From NCBI RefSeq assembly GCF_002980625.1, contig NZ_PVLR01000024.1:1-64000 (forward strand): DNA of 64,000 nucleotides, in the 5' to 3' direction. Positions 24,290 to 32,421 of this stretch are shown here, in pieces. Position 1 is the first letter of the stretch. Each line of letters starts with the position of its first letter. This DNA is from Malikia spinosa (GTDB lineage: Bacteria > Pseudomonadota > Gammaproteobacteria > Burkholderiales > Burkholderiaceae_C). Both the position numbers and the translations under genes were made by a program. Under the pieces are notes generated by a model. It worked only from the letters and a program-made list of their open reading frames with translations. It did no database searches and had not been told where the DNA came from.

Positions 24290-25066
24290 ATGAGCGCATT
24301 CCTCGAAGAGACCGTTCTGACCGTTCACCACTGGACCGATCGTCTGTTCAGCTTCACCACCACCCGCGACCAGGCGCTGCGCTTCTCGAACGGTCATTTC
24401 ACGATGATCGGCCTGCGCAAGGAAGACGGCAAGCCGCTGCTGCGCGCCTACAGCATCGCCAGCGCCAACTACGAGGAACACCTCGAGTTCCTGAGCATCA
24501 AGGTGCCCGACGGCCCGCTGACCAGCCGCCTGCAGCATATCCAGCCGGGCGACAAGATCGTAGTCGGCCGCAAGCCCACCGGCACCCTGCTGCTCGACTA
24601 CCTGCTGCCGGCCAAGAACCTGTACCTGATCGGTACCGGCACCGGCCTGGCGCCGTGGATGAGCATCATCCGCGACCCCGAAACCTACGAGCGCTACGAG
24701 AAGGTCATCCTGATGCACGGCGTGCGCGAGGTCAAGGAACTGGCCTACCGCGACTACATCACGCAGGAACTGCCGAAGAACGAATTCCTCGGCGAGATGG
24801 TCAGCCAGCAGCTGATCTACTACCCGACCGTGACGCGCGAGCCGTTCGAGCGCCAGGGCCGCATCCCCGACCTGATCACCAGCGGCCAGGTCGCGCGCGA
24901 GACCGGCCTGCCGGACCTGAACCCGCTGACCGACCGCGTCATGATCTGCGGCAGCCCCGAGATGCTCAAGTCCCTGAAGGAACTGTGCGAGCAGCGCGGC
25001 TTCAAGGAAGGCAACACCAGCACGCCGGGCGACTTCGTGATCGAACGCGCCTTCGTCGAGCAGTAA
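24290..25066 (+). CDS. fpr: Ferredoxin--NADP(+) reductase Fpr
   Basis: This 258-aa plant-type FNR exchanges electrons between NADPH and ferredoxin or flavodoxin. The FAD motif is RAYSIASANY (about 47-56), the NADP-binding segment is GTGTGLAPWMS, and the C-terminal region has MICGSPEML and the ending VIERAFVEQ. The start MSAFLEETV at 24290 gives the family length. It is the second ferredoxin reductase in the window, structurally unrelated to the one at 13116-14168. Confidence 0.94.
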   Translation: MSAFLEETVLTVHHWTDRLFSFTTTRDQALRFSNGHFTMIGLRKEDGKPLLRAYSIASANYEEHLEFLSIKVPDGPLTSRLQHIQPGDKIVVGRKPTGTLLLDYLLPAKNLYLIGTGTGLAPWMSIIRDPETYERYEKVILMHGVREVKELAYRDYITQELPKNEFLGEMVSQQLIYYPTVTREPFERQGRIPDLITSGQVARETGLPDLNPLTDRVMICGSPEMLKSLKELCEQRGFKEGNTSTPGDFVIERAFVEQ

Positions 25067-25087
25067 ACCTGCCCGCGCGAGCATGAG

Positions 25088-25118
25088 AAAAAGGACGGCC
25101 TGGTGGTCGTCCTTTTTT
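25088..25118 (+). terminator. Rho-independent terminator after fpr
   Basis: The stem aaaggacg.cc / gg.cgtccttt has a short loop and is followed by a run of six Ts (25113-25118), beginning 22 bases after the fpr stop codon. Confidence 0.85.
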
Positions 25119-25152
25119 GTTGGATACTAGGGTTTCCGCTTAGGTGCAACCA

Positions 25153-25662
25153 ATGGGTCCAGTCTTGCAAGCCTTACTTTCACTTTTTGATCAGCCGCGC
25201 CGCCTGCTGGCGCTGATTGCCGCCGCCTGCATCGCCTTGCTGGCCTTCGGCCTCTATCTGCAGCATGCGGTTGGGCTTGAGCCCTGCCCGATGTGCATCG
25301 TGCAGCGCTACCTGTTCGTGCTGGTGGCGCTGGTCGCTGCCATCGGTGCCGTGCTGCCCGCCGCTACTGCGCGCTGGAGCGGCGCCCTGATGGCGCTGCT
25401 GTCGCTCACGGGTGCCGGCGTCGCGGCGCGCCAGAGCTGGCTGCAGTGGTTCCCGCCCGAGATCACGGCCTGCGGTCGCGACCTGTTCGGCATGATCGAG
25501 TCGTTCCCGCTGCGGCGCGTGATCCCGATGCTGTTTCGCGGCAGCGGCGACTGCAGCGCGGTCGACTGGACCTTCCTCGGGTTGACGATCGCCAATTGGT
25601 CGTTCCTGAACTTCCTGCTGGTCGCCGCGCTCGGGATCGGACTGCTGCTGAGACGGCGCTGA
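25153..25662 (+). CDS. dsbB: Disulfide bond formation protein DsbB
   Basis: This 169-aa inner-membrane protein reoxidises DsbA and passes electrons to quinone. It has four hydrophobic segments, the first periplasmic pair CPMC (C45/C48) and the second pair C107 and C134. The start was set to ATG 25153, preceded by AGGTG at 6 bases; a GTG at 25144 is possible. Confidence 0.93.
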   Translation: MGPVLQALLSLFDQPRRLLALIAAACIALLAFGLYLQHAVGLEPCPMCIVQRYLFVLVALVAAIGAVLPAATARWSGALMALLSLTGAGVAARQSWLQWFPPEITACGRDLFGMIESFPLRRVIPMLFRGSGDCSAVDWTFLGLTIANWSFLNFLLVAALGIGLLLRRR

Positions 25663-25748
25663 GCGAGGGCCGAGCATTCTTGGATAGCAGGAACATTGCC
25701 CAGCCACCCGGCATCGCTGGGCTTGTAGCTCTCGTAGTGCTGCATACG

Positions 25749-26402
25749 TCACCTCCTTTCAGAGCGATCAGCCAACTCAATTTGACTTGCCAGAAATGGT
25801 GCGCGCTGTTGCAAGCGGCCGAAGCTGATCTCGCCTCGGTAGTAATCCTCGGCGTATTCCTCGCGCAGCTTCAGGCATTCGTAGTCATTGAGCTTGAGGC
25901 GGTCGATCGTGGCTTGTAACTTCTCATGGATATCCGCTGGCAGCCCTGGCGCCGGGATCACCTGATACCCGACCAGTTCTATGCGAAAAAAGTCTGCTTC
26001 GATCGCGAACGGATCGAGCACGTCTTGATACGCGTTCTTGCGGCTGTTCATCAGCGAACATGCCAGCCGGTAGTTGCGCCACTCGTAGATTTCGCGCCAA
26101 TCGACCGACTTCGGTAGCATGTGGTCCACCGAAGCGGCGCCCGTCACGCGCTCGATGTAAAAGCTCATGTAAGCGCAGACGCGGTCATAGCCTTCGAGCA
26201 GCTCGGGCAAGGCCGCTGTCCAGAAGGGTGGAAACTTGTCAGCCGGTATTTCATCCGGTGAGGTTGCTATCACCTCCCTCGGCCGACCTCGACGCCTTGG
26301 CAAGCCGGGGCTGCCTGTCATCTCGGCAATTGCCCGCAAGCCTGGCTGTCTGACCTTGCTGTCGAAGTCCGCCGGTTCTGGGGCTGGCACCACCCGTATC
26401 AT
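25749..26402 (-). CDS. HNH endonuclease, PtuB-like
   Basis: This 217-aa protein has an HNH core: VDHMLPKS (92-99, H94), EWRNYRLAC (107-115, N110) and MNSRKNA (118-124). This resembles PtuB of Septu and the HNH effectors paired with AAA ATPases in retrons. Its start overlaps the ATPase stop by 4 bp, so the pair is translationally coupled. A Pro/Arg-rich linker (RRRGRPRE, 37-44) precedes the nuclease part. No reverse transcriptase is nearby, so Septu-like defence is the better guess. Confidence 0.75.
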   Translation of the reverse strand: MIRVVPAPEPADFDSKVRQPGLRAIAEMTGSPGLPRRRGRPREVIATSPDEIPADKFPPFWTAALPELLEGYDRVCAYMSFYIERVTGAASVDHMLPKSVDWREIYEWRNYRLACSLMNSRKNAYQDVLDPFAIEADFFRIELVGYQVIPAPGLPADIHEKLQATIDRLKLNDYECLKLREEYAEDYYRGEISFGRLQQRAPFLASQIELADRSERR

Positions 26403-27691
26403 GCCCAGCCCGCCAGTTGGTTACGGAACCGGCTCCAGCGAATCCAGAACGCGTCCACATCGCTTAGGCTGGCCCGAAGCTTGACGTCGATATCCTGCAA
26501 TTGCTGCCGTTGCTCGTCGCTCAGTACTTGGTTTGACATCGCTACCGTCCGCAGAAAACCCCGGGCCAGGCCCAGCGCTTCCTCTGCCTGCACCGAAGCC
26601 GGCTCCTTCAGGTTGAACACCTCGGACGCCAGCCAGGCATTCACGTCGCCTTTGCGTGACCAGGGGTAGAGCTGCGCCTGTACTTCGCCACCGATCAGGT
26701 CGAAGTCCCAGATGCAGTCGCTCATGGGGTCGAAGCTGGGTTCGACCGACGCCAGCACCAGGGGGGAGTGCGTGGCGGCCAGCAGCTGGACGGGGACTTC
26801 GCGGGTGCCTGTCAGGGCATCCATCACGTTGAGCAGGGCGGGGACGATGCGCCGCTGCCACTGCGGGTGCAGGTGGCACTCGATCTCGTCGATCAGGAAG
26901 ATGATTTCGCGTGCCGGATTCACGCGGAAACGCTCGCAGGCCAGTTGATGCTCACGCCAGGTCCAGACCAGCAGGTAGGCCAGTGCGGCAATCCTGCGCA
27001 TGCCGGCCGAGGCGTGGATCAAGGGCACGTCCTGCCCATAGGGCATGTGAAGTGACGGCAGGTCCTTGACGCTGTCGCCCACGCGCATCGGGGTGCCAGG
27101 CCTAATCTTCTCGACGCCCGATGGCGACAAGGCGTCCAGCACCTTGACCAGGTCGTCGAAGGCCGGCTTGCCCGCTTCCTGCCACAGCACCCAGTCATGC
27201 AGCAGTCCGTTGCACAACTGGGTTTTGCCATCGCTGGCCAGCAAGCCGTTCCAGACCTCTTCGGGGCTGAAGTCGAAGCTGCGGGGGCGGTTCGGCATGG
27301 CAGCTTCCCCCTTGTCGCCTTTCCAGTAGTTGCGCGCAGGGTCCCAGACCGAGAAGCTGCCATCGACGCCGGCATAGATCACCACGCCGGGGATGGCTTG
27401 ACGCCCCTGGCTGATCGACCACTGCTGGGCTTCGTGGTCGAACAGGCGTTCACCCGCATAGTCGCCGGTGCTGCCCGTGTAGCTGTAGCGGATGCTGGAA
27501 TCGTCCGCGTCCTGGCGTGGCGCGGCCATGACGCCGCGGGCCCATGTCCGCGTCAGCGCCCACCAGGCAATGTCGAGCACGAAGCTCTTGCCCAGGCCGT
27601 TGTCGCCGGTCAGGAAGTTCAGGCGGGGCTTGAAGTCGATGGTCAGCTGCCGGGCCGGGCCGACGCCTTTCAGTGCGAGCTGGTTCAACAT
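26399..27691 (-). CDS. AAA (AAA_21-type) ATPase, PtuA-like
   Basis: This 430-aa ABC/SMC-type ATPase has Walker A GDNGLGKS (29-36), a Walker B stretch FLIDEIECHLHPQWQ and the downstream ATHSPLV switch. It lacks a Toprim domain, so it is not an OLD nuclease. ATPases of this kind sense invasion and license the HNH partner in Septu and related systems. It is the middle gene of a compact three-gene unit, overlapping by 7 bp with the small gene upstream and by 4 bp with the HNH gene. Confidence 0.8.
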   Translation of the reverse strand: MLNQLALKGVGPARQLTIDFKPRLNFLTGDNGLGKSFVLDIAWWALTRTWARGVMAAPRQDADDSSIRYSYTGSTGDYAGERLFDHEAQQWSISQGRQAIPGVVIYAGVDGSFSVWDPARNYWKGDKGEAAMPNRPRSFDFSPEEVWNGLLASDGKTQLCNGLLHDWVLWQEAGKPAFDDLVKVLDALSPSGVEKIRPGTPMRVGDSVKDLPSLHMPYGQDVPLIHASAGMRRIAALAYLLVWTWREHQLACERFRVNPAREIIFLIDEIECHLHPQWQRRIVPALLNVMDALTGTREVPVQLLAATHSPLVLASVEPSFDPMSDCIWDFDLIGGEVQAQLYPWSRKGDVNAWLASEVFNLKEPASVQAEEALGLARGFLRTVAMSNQVLSDEQRQQLQDIDVKLRASLSDVDAFWIRWSRFRNQLAGWA

Positions 27692-27852
27692 GCCTTGCCT
27701 CCCACGAAGCTCACCAGTTGCTTGAGCAGCCCATCGGTTTCAGCCTCCAGTGCCAGGATCTCGGCCGTGATTTCCTCCAGACTGCGCAGCGTCTTGTGCT
27801 GGTAGAAATACCTGTTGAAGCTGATGGTCTTGTGGTGTACTGAGTGATCCAT
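27685..27852 (-). CDS. Small protein (55 aa) heading the ATPase-HNH cassette
   Basis: The ATG at 27852 opens a 55-aa protein beginning MDHSVHHKTISFNRYF. Its C-terminal half is predicted to be a helix (LEEITAEILALEAETDGLL). An upstream ATG at 27897 would add 15 residues. It overlaps the ATPase start by 7 bp, so it is very likely part of the system. I do not recognise a function; a regulatory, sensor or antitoxin-like role is possible. The DNA upstream is markedly AT-richer than the neighbourhood. Confidence 0.6.
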   Translation of the reverse strand: MDHSVHHKTISFNRYFYQHKTLRSLEEITAEILALEAETDGLLKQLVSFVGGKAC

Positions 27853-27965
27853 TGATTTTCTGTTCTTCACTGGGCACAGGCCAGTGTCTTGCATCATTGA
27901 TGCAAAGTAGTAGTTATGGATTGGTTATATTGCCAATATACTGCTTTTTGCGATCAGTTGACGGC

Positions 27966-28004
27966 AAATTCCCCCTTGGCTCATAAGTAGCCAAGGGGGA
28001 ATTT
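27966..28004 (-). terminator. Long perfect hairpin downstream of ppk2
   Basis: A perfect 16-bp stem (27966-27981 with 27989-28004) has a 7-nt loop and lies 74 bases after the PPK2 stop on the minus strand. Each arm ends in AAATT/AATTT, so it may terminate weakly in either direction. Confidence 0.55.
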
Positions 28005-28077
28005 GATGAAGTTTAAGCGGTTAGAACACCGTCACCAACGGCTGGTGGCGATGACGGTGCGCGCGAAGCGCAACGAC

Positions 28078-29268
28078 TCAGAGCAGCGCGCCGCTCTTCT
28101 CGCCGCGCTCGTAGACCACATGCGCGCGGCCGACGATCAGCGGGTCGAGCTTGCCGATCGCCTTCAGGTCCTTGTTGCCGTAGTTGAGCTTGTGCAGCAC
28201 ATAGCGCATCGCGCTCAGGCGCGCGCGCTTCTTGCAGTCGCTCTTGATCACGGTCCAGGGCGCGTCGGCGGTATCAGTCTCGAAGAACATCGCTTCCTTG
28301 GCGCGCGTGTAGTCGTCCCACTTGTCCAGGCTCGCCAGGTCGACCGGGCTCAGCTTCCAATGCTTGAGCGGATGGACCTCGCGCTCCTTGAAGCGACGCA
28401 GCTGCTCGGCTTGGCTGACCGAGAACCAGAACTTGATCAGGTGCACGCCGCTGCGCACCAGATGGCGCTCGAAATCGGGCGCCTGGCGCATGAATTCCTG
28501 GTATTCAGCGTCCGAACAGAAGCCCATCACGCGCTCGACACCGGCGCGGTTGTACCAGCTGCGGTCGAACAGCACGATCTCGCCCGCGGTCGGCAGATGC
28601 TGGACATAGCGCTGGAAATACCACTGGCCGCGCTCGACCTCGCTGGGCTTCTCGAGCGCGACCACATGCGCGCCGCGCGGGTTCAGGTGCTCCATGAAGC
28701 GCTTGATGGTGCCGCCCTTGCCAGCAGCGTCGCGGCCCTCGAACAGGATCACGACCCGCTGGCCGGTTTCCTTGACCCAGGCCTGCAGCTTGAGCAGTTC
28801 GACCTGCAGCTGGTATTTCTGCGCCTCGTAGCTCGAGCGCCGCATCAGATGCTTGTAGGGGTAGCCGCCGTCGCGCCAGTCGGCGGCGAGCTCGTCGTCC
28901 GGGTGGCCCTTGACCGGTACCGGCTCCTCGAGCAGGGCCTGGCGCAGCACGGCCAGATCATCGGCCGAGCTGCCCTCGATCATCGCGCGCAGCGCGGCGG
29001 CACGCTGTGGCGCCGCGAGCTCCTGGTTGCCGAGCAGGTCCAGCACGGCTGCCAGTTGCTTGCCTTGCGCGGCCGTGGTCGCCTCCTGCGGGACATGCCG
29101 CGCCAGCGCCGCACCGTCGAGTCTGGGTGCGATGTCGCCGCGTTTGACGGCGCGCGACTTGTTGCTGGTCTTGCCGCCAGTCTTGCCGGCACGAACGGTC
29201 TTTTCAGGCGTCGGAATCGGCTTGCTGTCGATGTCTTCGGGGGCGTTGGGGTTCAGGGTCTGGCTCAT
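28078..29268 (-). CDS. ppk2: Polyphosphate kinase 2 (long form)
   Basis: PPK2 enzymes phosphorylate nucleoside phosphates with polyphosphate. The core has the P-loop FEGRDAAGKGG, the lid region RGQWYFQRYVQHLP and Walker B LFDRSWYNRAGVE. At 396 aa it carries about 130 extra N-terminal residues, including a Lys/Pro-rich leader, compared with the 308-aa paralogue at 51751-52677. Start MSQTLNPNAP at 29268. It is alone in its transcription unit. Confidence 0.9.
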   Translation of the reverse strand: MSQTLNPNAPEDIDSKPIPTPEKTVRAGKTGGKTSNKSRAVKRGDIAPRLDGAALARHVPQEATTAAQGKQLAAVLDLLGNQELAAPQRAAALRAMIEGSSADDLAVLRQALLEEPVPVKGHPDDELAADWRDGGYPYKHLMRRSSYEAQKYQLQVELLKLQAWVKETGQRVVILFEGRDAAGKGGTIKRFMEHLNPRGAHVVALEKPSEVERGQWYFQRYVQHLPTAGEIVLFDRSWYNRAGVERVMGFCSDAEYQEFMRQAPDFERHLVRSGVHLIKFWFSVSQAEQLRRFKEREVHPLKHWKLSPVDLASLDKWDDYTRAKEAMFFETDTADAPWTVIKSDCKKRARLSAMRYVLHKLNYGNKDLKAIGKLDPLIVGRAHVVYERGEKSGALL

Positions 29269-29329
29269 GTAGCAGCTGTTGAAGGTAATCAGCAAATTGT
29301 GTCACCTCTTCATGGCCCTGTCACAATTC

Positions 29330-29941
29330 CTAGCTGATCAGTCGGATGCCCAGTCCGACAAAGACCAGTGCGGCGCTGCGATTCAGCAGCTGCTGCGCCC
29401 GTGCCGAGCGCAGCAGCAGGCTCAGTCCGCCCGCGAGCCAGGCGAAACTGCCGAACACGATCAGCGTCGCCAGCATGAACAGTGCACCCAGGCGGGCGAT
29501 CTGCCAGGGCACGGGACCGGCGCCTTCCTGCACGAACTGCGGCAGCAGCGCCAGGAAGAAGATCGCGACCTTGGGGTTGCTGAGGTTCATCAGCACGCCG
29601 CGGCCGTACAGGCGCCAAGGCTGCAGGCGCAGTGGTTCGTCCCCGGCCTGCAGCGTCGCCGGTGCCCGCCAGGCGCCCCAGGCCAGATAGAGCAGGTAGG
29701 CTGCTCCCGCGAGCTTGAGCGCGCTAAAGGCCGCGGGCGAGCTCGCCAGCAGCGCGGCCAGCCCGAGCGCGACCGCCGCCGTATGCGCCAGCAAGCCGGT
29801 GCACAACCCTAGCGTCACCAGCAGGCCGGCGCGCCGGCCTTGCGTGGCCGACTGCATCAGCACGAACAGGTTGTCCGGTCCCGGGCTCAGGCCCAGCAGC
29901 AGCGCAATCCCGAAAAAGCCCAGTTGTGCCTCGGCGGTCAT
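29330..29941 (-). CDS. LysE/RhtB-family amino acid exporter
   Basis: This 203-aa inner-membrane protein has the RhtB/LysE opening GIALLLGLSPGPDNLFVL (11-28) and about five to six hydrophobic segments. The substrate cannot be read from the sequence. It lies 4 bases after pyrD on the same strand, so it is probably co-transcribed with it. Confidence 0.86.
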   Translation of the reverse strand: MTAEAQLGFFGIALLLGLSPGPDNLFVLMQSATQGRRAGLLVTLGLCTGLLAHTAAVALGLAALLASSPAAFSALKLAGAAYLLYLAWGAWRAPATLQAGDEPLRLQPWRLYGRGVLMNLSNPKVAIFFLALLPQFVQEGAGPVPWQIARLGALFMLATLIVFGSFAWLAGGLSLLLRSARAQQLLNRSAALVFVGLGIRLIS

Positions 29942-29945
29942 GGCT

Positions 29946-31001
29946 TCAGGCGCGGCCGTTCTTGAGCGCGAGCGCGGCTTCTGTCACCAGTGCCGGGCCG
30001 CTGTAGATCAGGCCGCTGTAGATCTGCACCACATCGGCACCGGCCTCGATCTTGCTGAGTGCATCGGCGCCGCTCATGATGCCGCCGACGCCGATGATCG
30101 GGTAGTCCTTGCCGAGGCGCGCGCGCAGCTGGCGGATCACGGCGTTGCTGGCTTCGAGCACCGGCGCGCCCGACAGGCCGCCGGTCTCCTCGGCATGCTC
30201 CAGGCCCTTGACTGCCTCGCGGCTCAGCGTGGTGTTGGTCGCGACCACACCGTCCATGCCGTGGCGTTTCAGCGTGTCGGCGATCACCGCGATCTGCGCC
30301 TGGTCGAGGTCGGGCGCGATCTTGACGAACACCGGCTTGTAGGCGCCCAGCTGGTCCGCCAGTTCGGCCCGCTTGGCCGCCAGCGCGCCGAGCAGCTGGT
30401 CCAGCGCCTCGTCGCTTTGCAGCTCGCGCAGGTTCTTGGTGTTGGGGCTCGAGATGTTGACCGTCACATAGTCGGCATGCGGGTAGACGCCTTCGAGGCA
30501 GATCAGGTAATCGTCGGTCGCGCGCTCGATCGGCGTCGCGGCGTTCTTGCCGATGTTCAGGCCCAGCAGCATGCCGCCTTGCTTCGGTTGCTGGCGCAGC
30601 TGCGAGCGCTTGACGTTGGCGATGAAGGCGTCAAGGCCCTCGTTGTTGAAGCCCAGGCGGTTGATCAGCGCGTTCTTCTCGGGGATGCGGAACATGCGCG
30701 GCTTGGGGTTGCCGGGCTGGCCCTTGGGCGTCACGGTGCCGACCTCGACGAAGCCGAAGCCCAGGGCGCCCCAGGCGTCGATGCAGCGCGCGTTCTTGTC
30801 CAGGCCGGCGGCCAGCCCGACCCGGTTCGGGAATTCCAGCCCGGCCAGCCGGACCGGGTCGCTGACCTGCTGCTGGCGCGCCAGGCACATCAGCGGCGTG
30901 TTCTGGAGCTGGGCCAGCTTGTCCAGCGTCAGTTCATGGGCCGCCTCCGGGTCCATCTTAAACAGGAAAGGGCGGGCAAGCGAGTAGGGCAGCAGGGACA
31001 T
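29946..31001 (-). CDS. pyrD: Dihydroorotate dehydrogenase (quinone), class 2
   Basis: This 351-aa FMN enzyme of pyrimidine synthesis is associated with the inner membrane through its N-terminal helices. The class 2 features are the N-terminal extension ([20 protein letters not shown]), [10 protein letters not shown] and TVNISSPNT with the catalytic Ser. The C-terminal phosphate site is [13 protein letters not shown]. The start at 31001 gives a typical length. It is divergent from rpiA, 65 bases away. Confidence 0.95.
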   Translation of the reverse strand: MSLLPYSLARPFLFKMDPEAAHELTLDKLAQLQNTPLMCLARQQQVSDPVRLAGLEFPNRVGLAAGLDKNARCIDAWGALGFGFVEVGTVTPKGQPGNPKPRMFRIPEKNALINRLGFNNEGLDAFIANVKRSQLRQQPKQGGMLLGLNIGKNAATPIERATDDYLICLEGVYPHADYVTVNISSPNTKNLRELQSDEALDQLLGALAAKRAELADQLGAYKPVFVKIAPDLDQAQIAVIADTLKRHGMDGVVATNTTLSREAVKGLEHAEETGGLSGAPVLEASNAVIRQLRARLGKDYPIIGVGGIMSGADALSKIEAGADVVQIYSGLIYSGPALVTEAALALKNGRA

Positions 31002-31066
31002 TGGATAATCACCGGTCATGACGGGCCAGACGCGGCCCAATCCTCAAATTGTCCCAGATTGCACTC

Positions 31067-31753
31067 ATGACCCACTCCCCACTGACCCAAGACGAACTCA
31101 AGACCCTGGTCGGCCAGGCTGCGCTGCGCTATGTCGTGCCCGGCGAGATCGTCGGCGTCGGCACCGGCTCGACCGTCAACAAGTTCATCGATGCGCTGGC
31201 GACGATCAAGGACAGCATCAAGGGTGCGGTCTCGAGCTCCGAGGCCTCGACCGCGCGCCTGCAGGCGCTCGGCATCCCGGTCTTCGACAGCAACGAGGTC
31301 GAGCAGCTGGCGGTCTACATCGACGGTGCCGACGAGATCGACGGCCAGGGTCACATGGTCAAGGGCGGCGGCGCGGCGCTGACGCGCGAGAAGATCGTCG
31401 CGGCCCAGTCCAAGCTGTTCGTCTGCATCGCCGACGAGTCCAAGCTGGTCGAGCAGCTCGGCCAGTTCCCGCTGCCGGTCGAGGTGATCCCGATGGCCGC
31501 GCAGCGCATCGCGCGCCAGTTCGCCGCGCTTGGCGGTCGCGCCACGCTGCGCCTGAAGGACGGCGCGCCGCTGGTGACCGACAACGGCCAGCATATCCTC
31601 GACGTGACCGGGCTGCGCATCGCCGATCCGCTGGCCTTCGAGGCCGAGGTCAACAACTGGCCCGGCGTCGTGACGGTCGGGGTGTTTGCCTTCCAGAAGG
31701 CCGGCGTCTGCCTGCTCGGCACCCGCGACGGCGTCAAGACGCTGGAGTACTGA
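31067..31753 (+). CDS. rpiA: Ribose-5-phosphate isomerase A
   Basis: This 228-aa isomerase interconverts ribose 5-phosphate and ribulose 5-phosphate. Motifs: [20 protein letters not shown] and [12 protein letters not shown]. The ATG at 31067 is preferred to a TTG 18 bases earlier. The next gene, a rhombosortase, follows with essentially no gap. Confidence 0.96.
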   Translation: MTHSPLTQDELKTLVGQAALRYVVPGEIVGVGTGSTVNKFIDALATIKDSIKGAVSSSEASTARLQALGIPVFDSNEVEQLAVYIDGADEIDGQGHMVKGGGAALTREKIVAAQSKLFVCIADESKLVEQLGQFPLPVEVIPMAAQRIARQFAALGGRATLRLKDGAPLVTDNGQHILDVTGLRIADPLAFEAEVNNWPGVVTVGVFAFQKAGVCLLGTRDGVKTLEY

Positions 31754-31755
31754 GC

Positions 31756-32421
31756 CTGCATCGGGCCCGGTCCGGACGCGGGGGCCTTTCAAGCCTGCCG
31801 CCGCTGGCGCTGCAGGCGCCACTGCTGCTGGTGCTGCAGCTCTGGCAGGGTCTGCCCGCCGCGTGGCGCTTCGAGCGTGTGCGTTTCGAGCAGGGCGCCT
31901 GGTGGCAGTTGCTGTCGGCCCAGTGGGTCCATCTGAGTCTGCCGCATGCGCTGGCCAATGCCGCCGTGCTGTTGCTGATCGCCTGGCTGCTGCGGCCCTG
32001 GCTGTCGACGGCCATCCAGTGCGGCTTGCTGGCTGGCGCCGTGGCCGGCGTGGCCGCCGTGATCGCGCTTGACCCCGGCTGCGCCTATTACGCCGGCTTT
32101 TCGGGCGCCCTGCATGGCTGGTTCGGTGGCGCGGCGGTCTGGCTCGCCGGTCGGCGTTCCAGCCCGGGCTTGGCTGCCCTGCGACCGACTTCGGCCGCGC
32201 CGGATGAAACCGCTGACACCGGCCCGCCGCCAGCCTGGCCCTGGATCATGCTGGCCCTGCTGGTGCTCAAGGTCGGACTCGAGTCGGCCGGCCTGCTGCC
32301 ATCGGCCTGGAGCTTTATGGTCTACTGGCCGTCACATGCGGCCGGCCTGGCCGGTGGGCTGCTGGCAGCCTGCCTGATGCGGGCCGGAGCCCGGCTGATG
32401 CCGCCGGCGCGTAGCGCCTGA
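31756..32421 (+). CDS. rrtA: Rhombosortase (rhomboid-family intramembrane serine protease)
   Basis: Rhombosortases are rhomboid-like proteases proposed to process GlyGly-CTERM proteins at the inner membrane. The protein has several transmembrane segments, the catalytic GFSG motif (YYAGFSGALHGWF) and a later His in YWPSHAAGLAGG. There is no ATG, GTG or TTG between the rpiA stop and GTG 31831; that GTG would cut into the first transmembrane helix. The start given (CTG 31756) is a placeholder. The neighbour at 32332-34107 is its likely substrate, and the two genes overlap tail to tail by 90 bp. Confidence 0.82.
   Translation: MHRARSGRGGLSSLPPLALQAPLLLVLQLWQGLPAAWRFERVRFEQGAWWQLLSAQWVHLSLPHALANAAVLLLIAWLLRPWLSTAIQCGLLAGAVAGVAAVIALDPGCAYYAGFSGALHGWFGGAAVWLAGRRSSPGLAALRPTSAAPDETADTGPPPAWPWIMLALLVLKVGLESAGLLPSAWSFMVYWPSHAAGLAGGLLAACLMRAGARLMPPARSA

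Noticed and set aside
25749-27852. Retron with ATPase and HNH effector
   Set aside because: There is no reverse transcriptase gene or recognisable msr/msd sequence around the pair.
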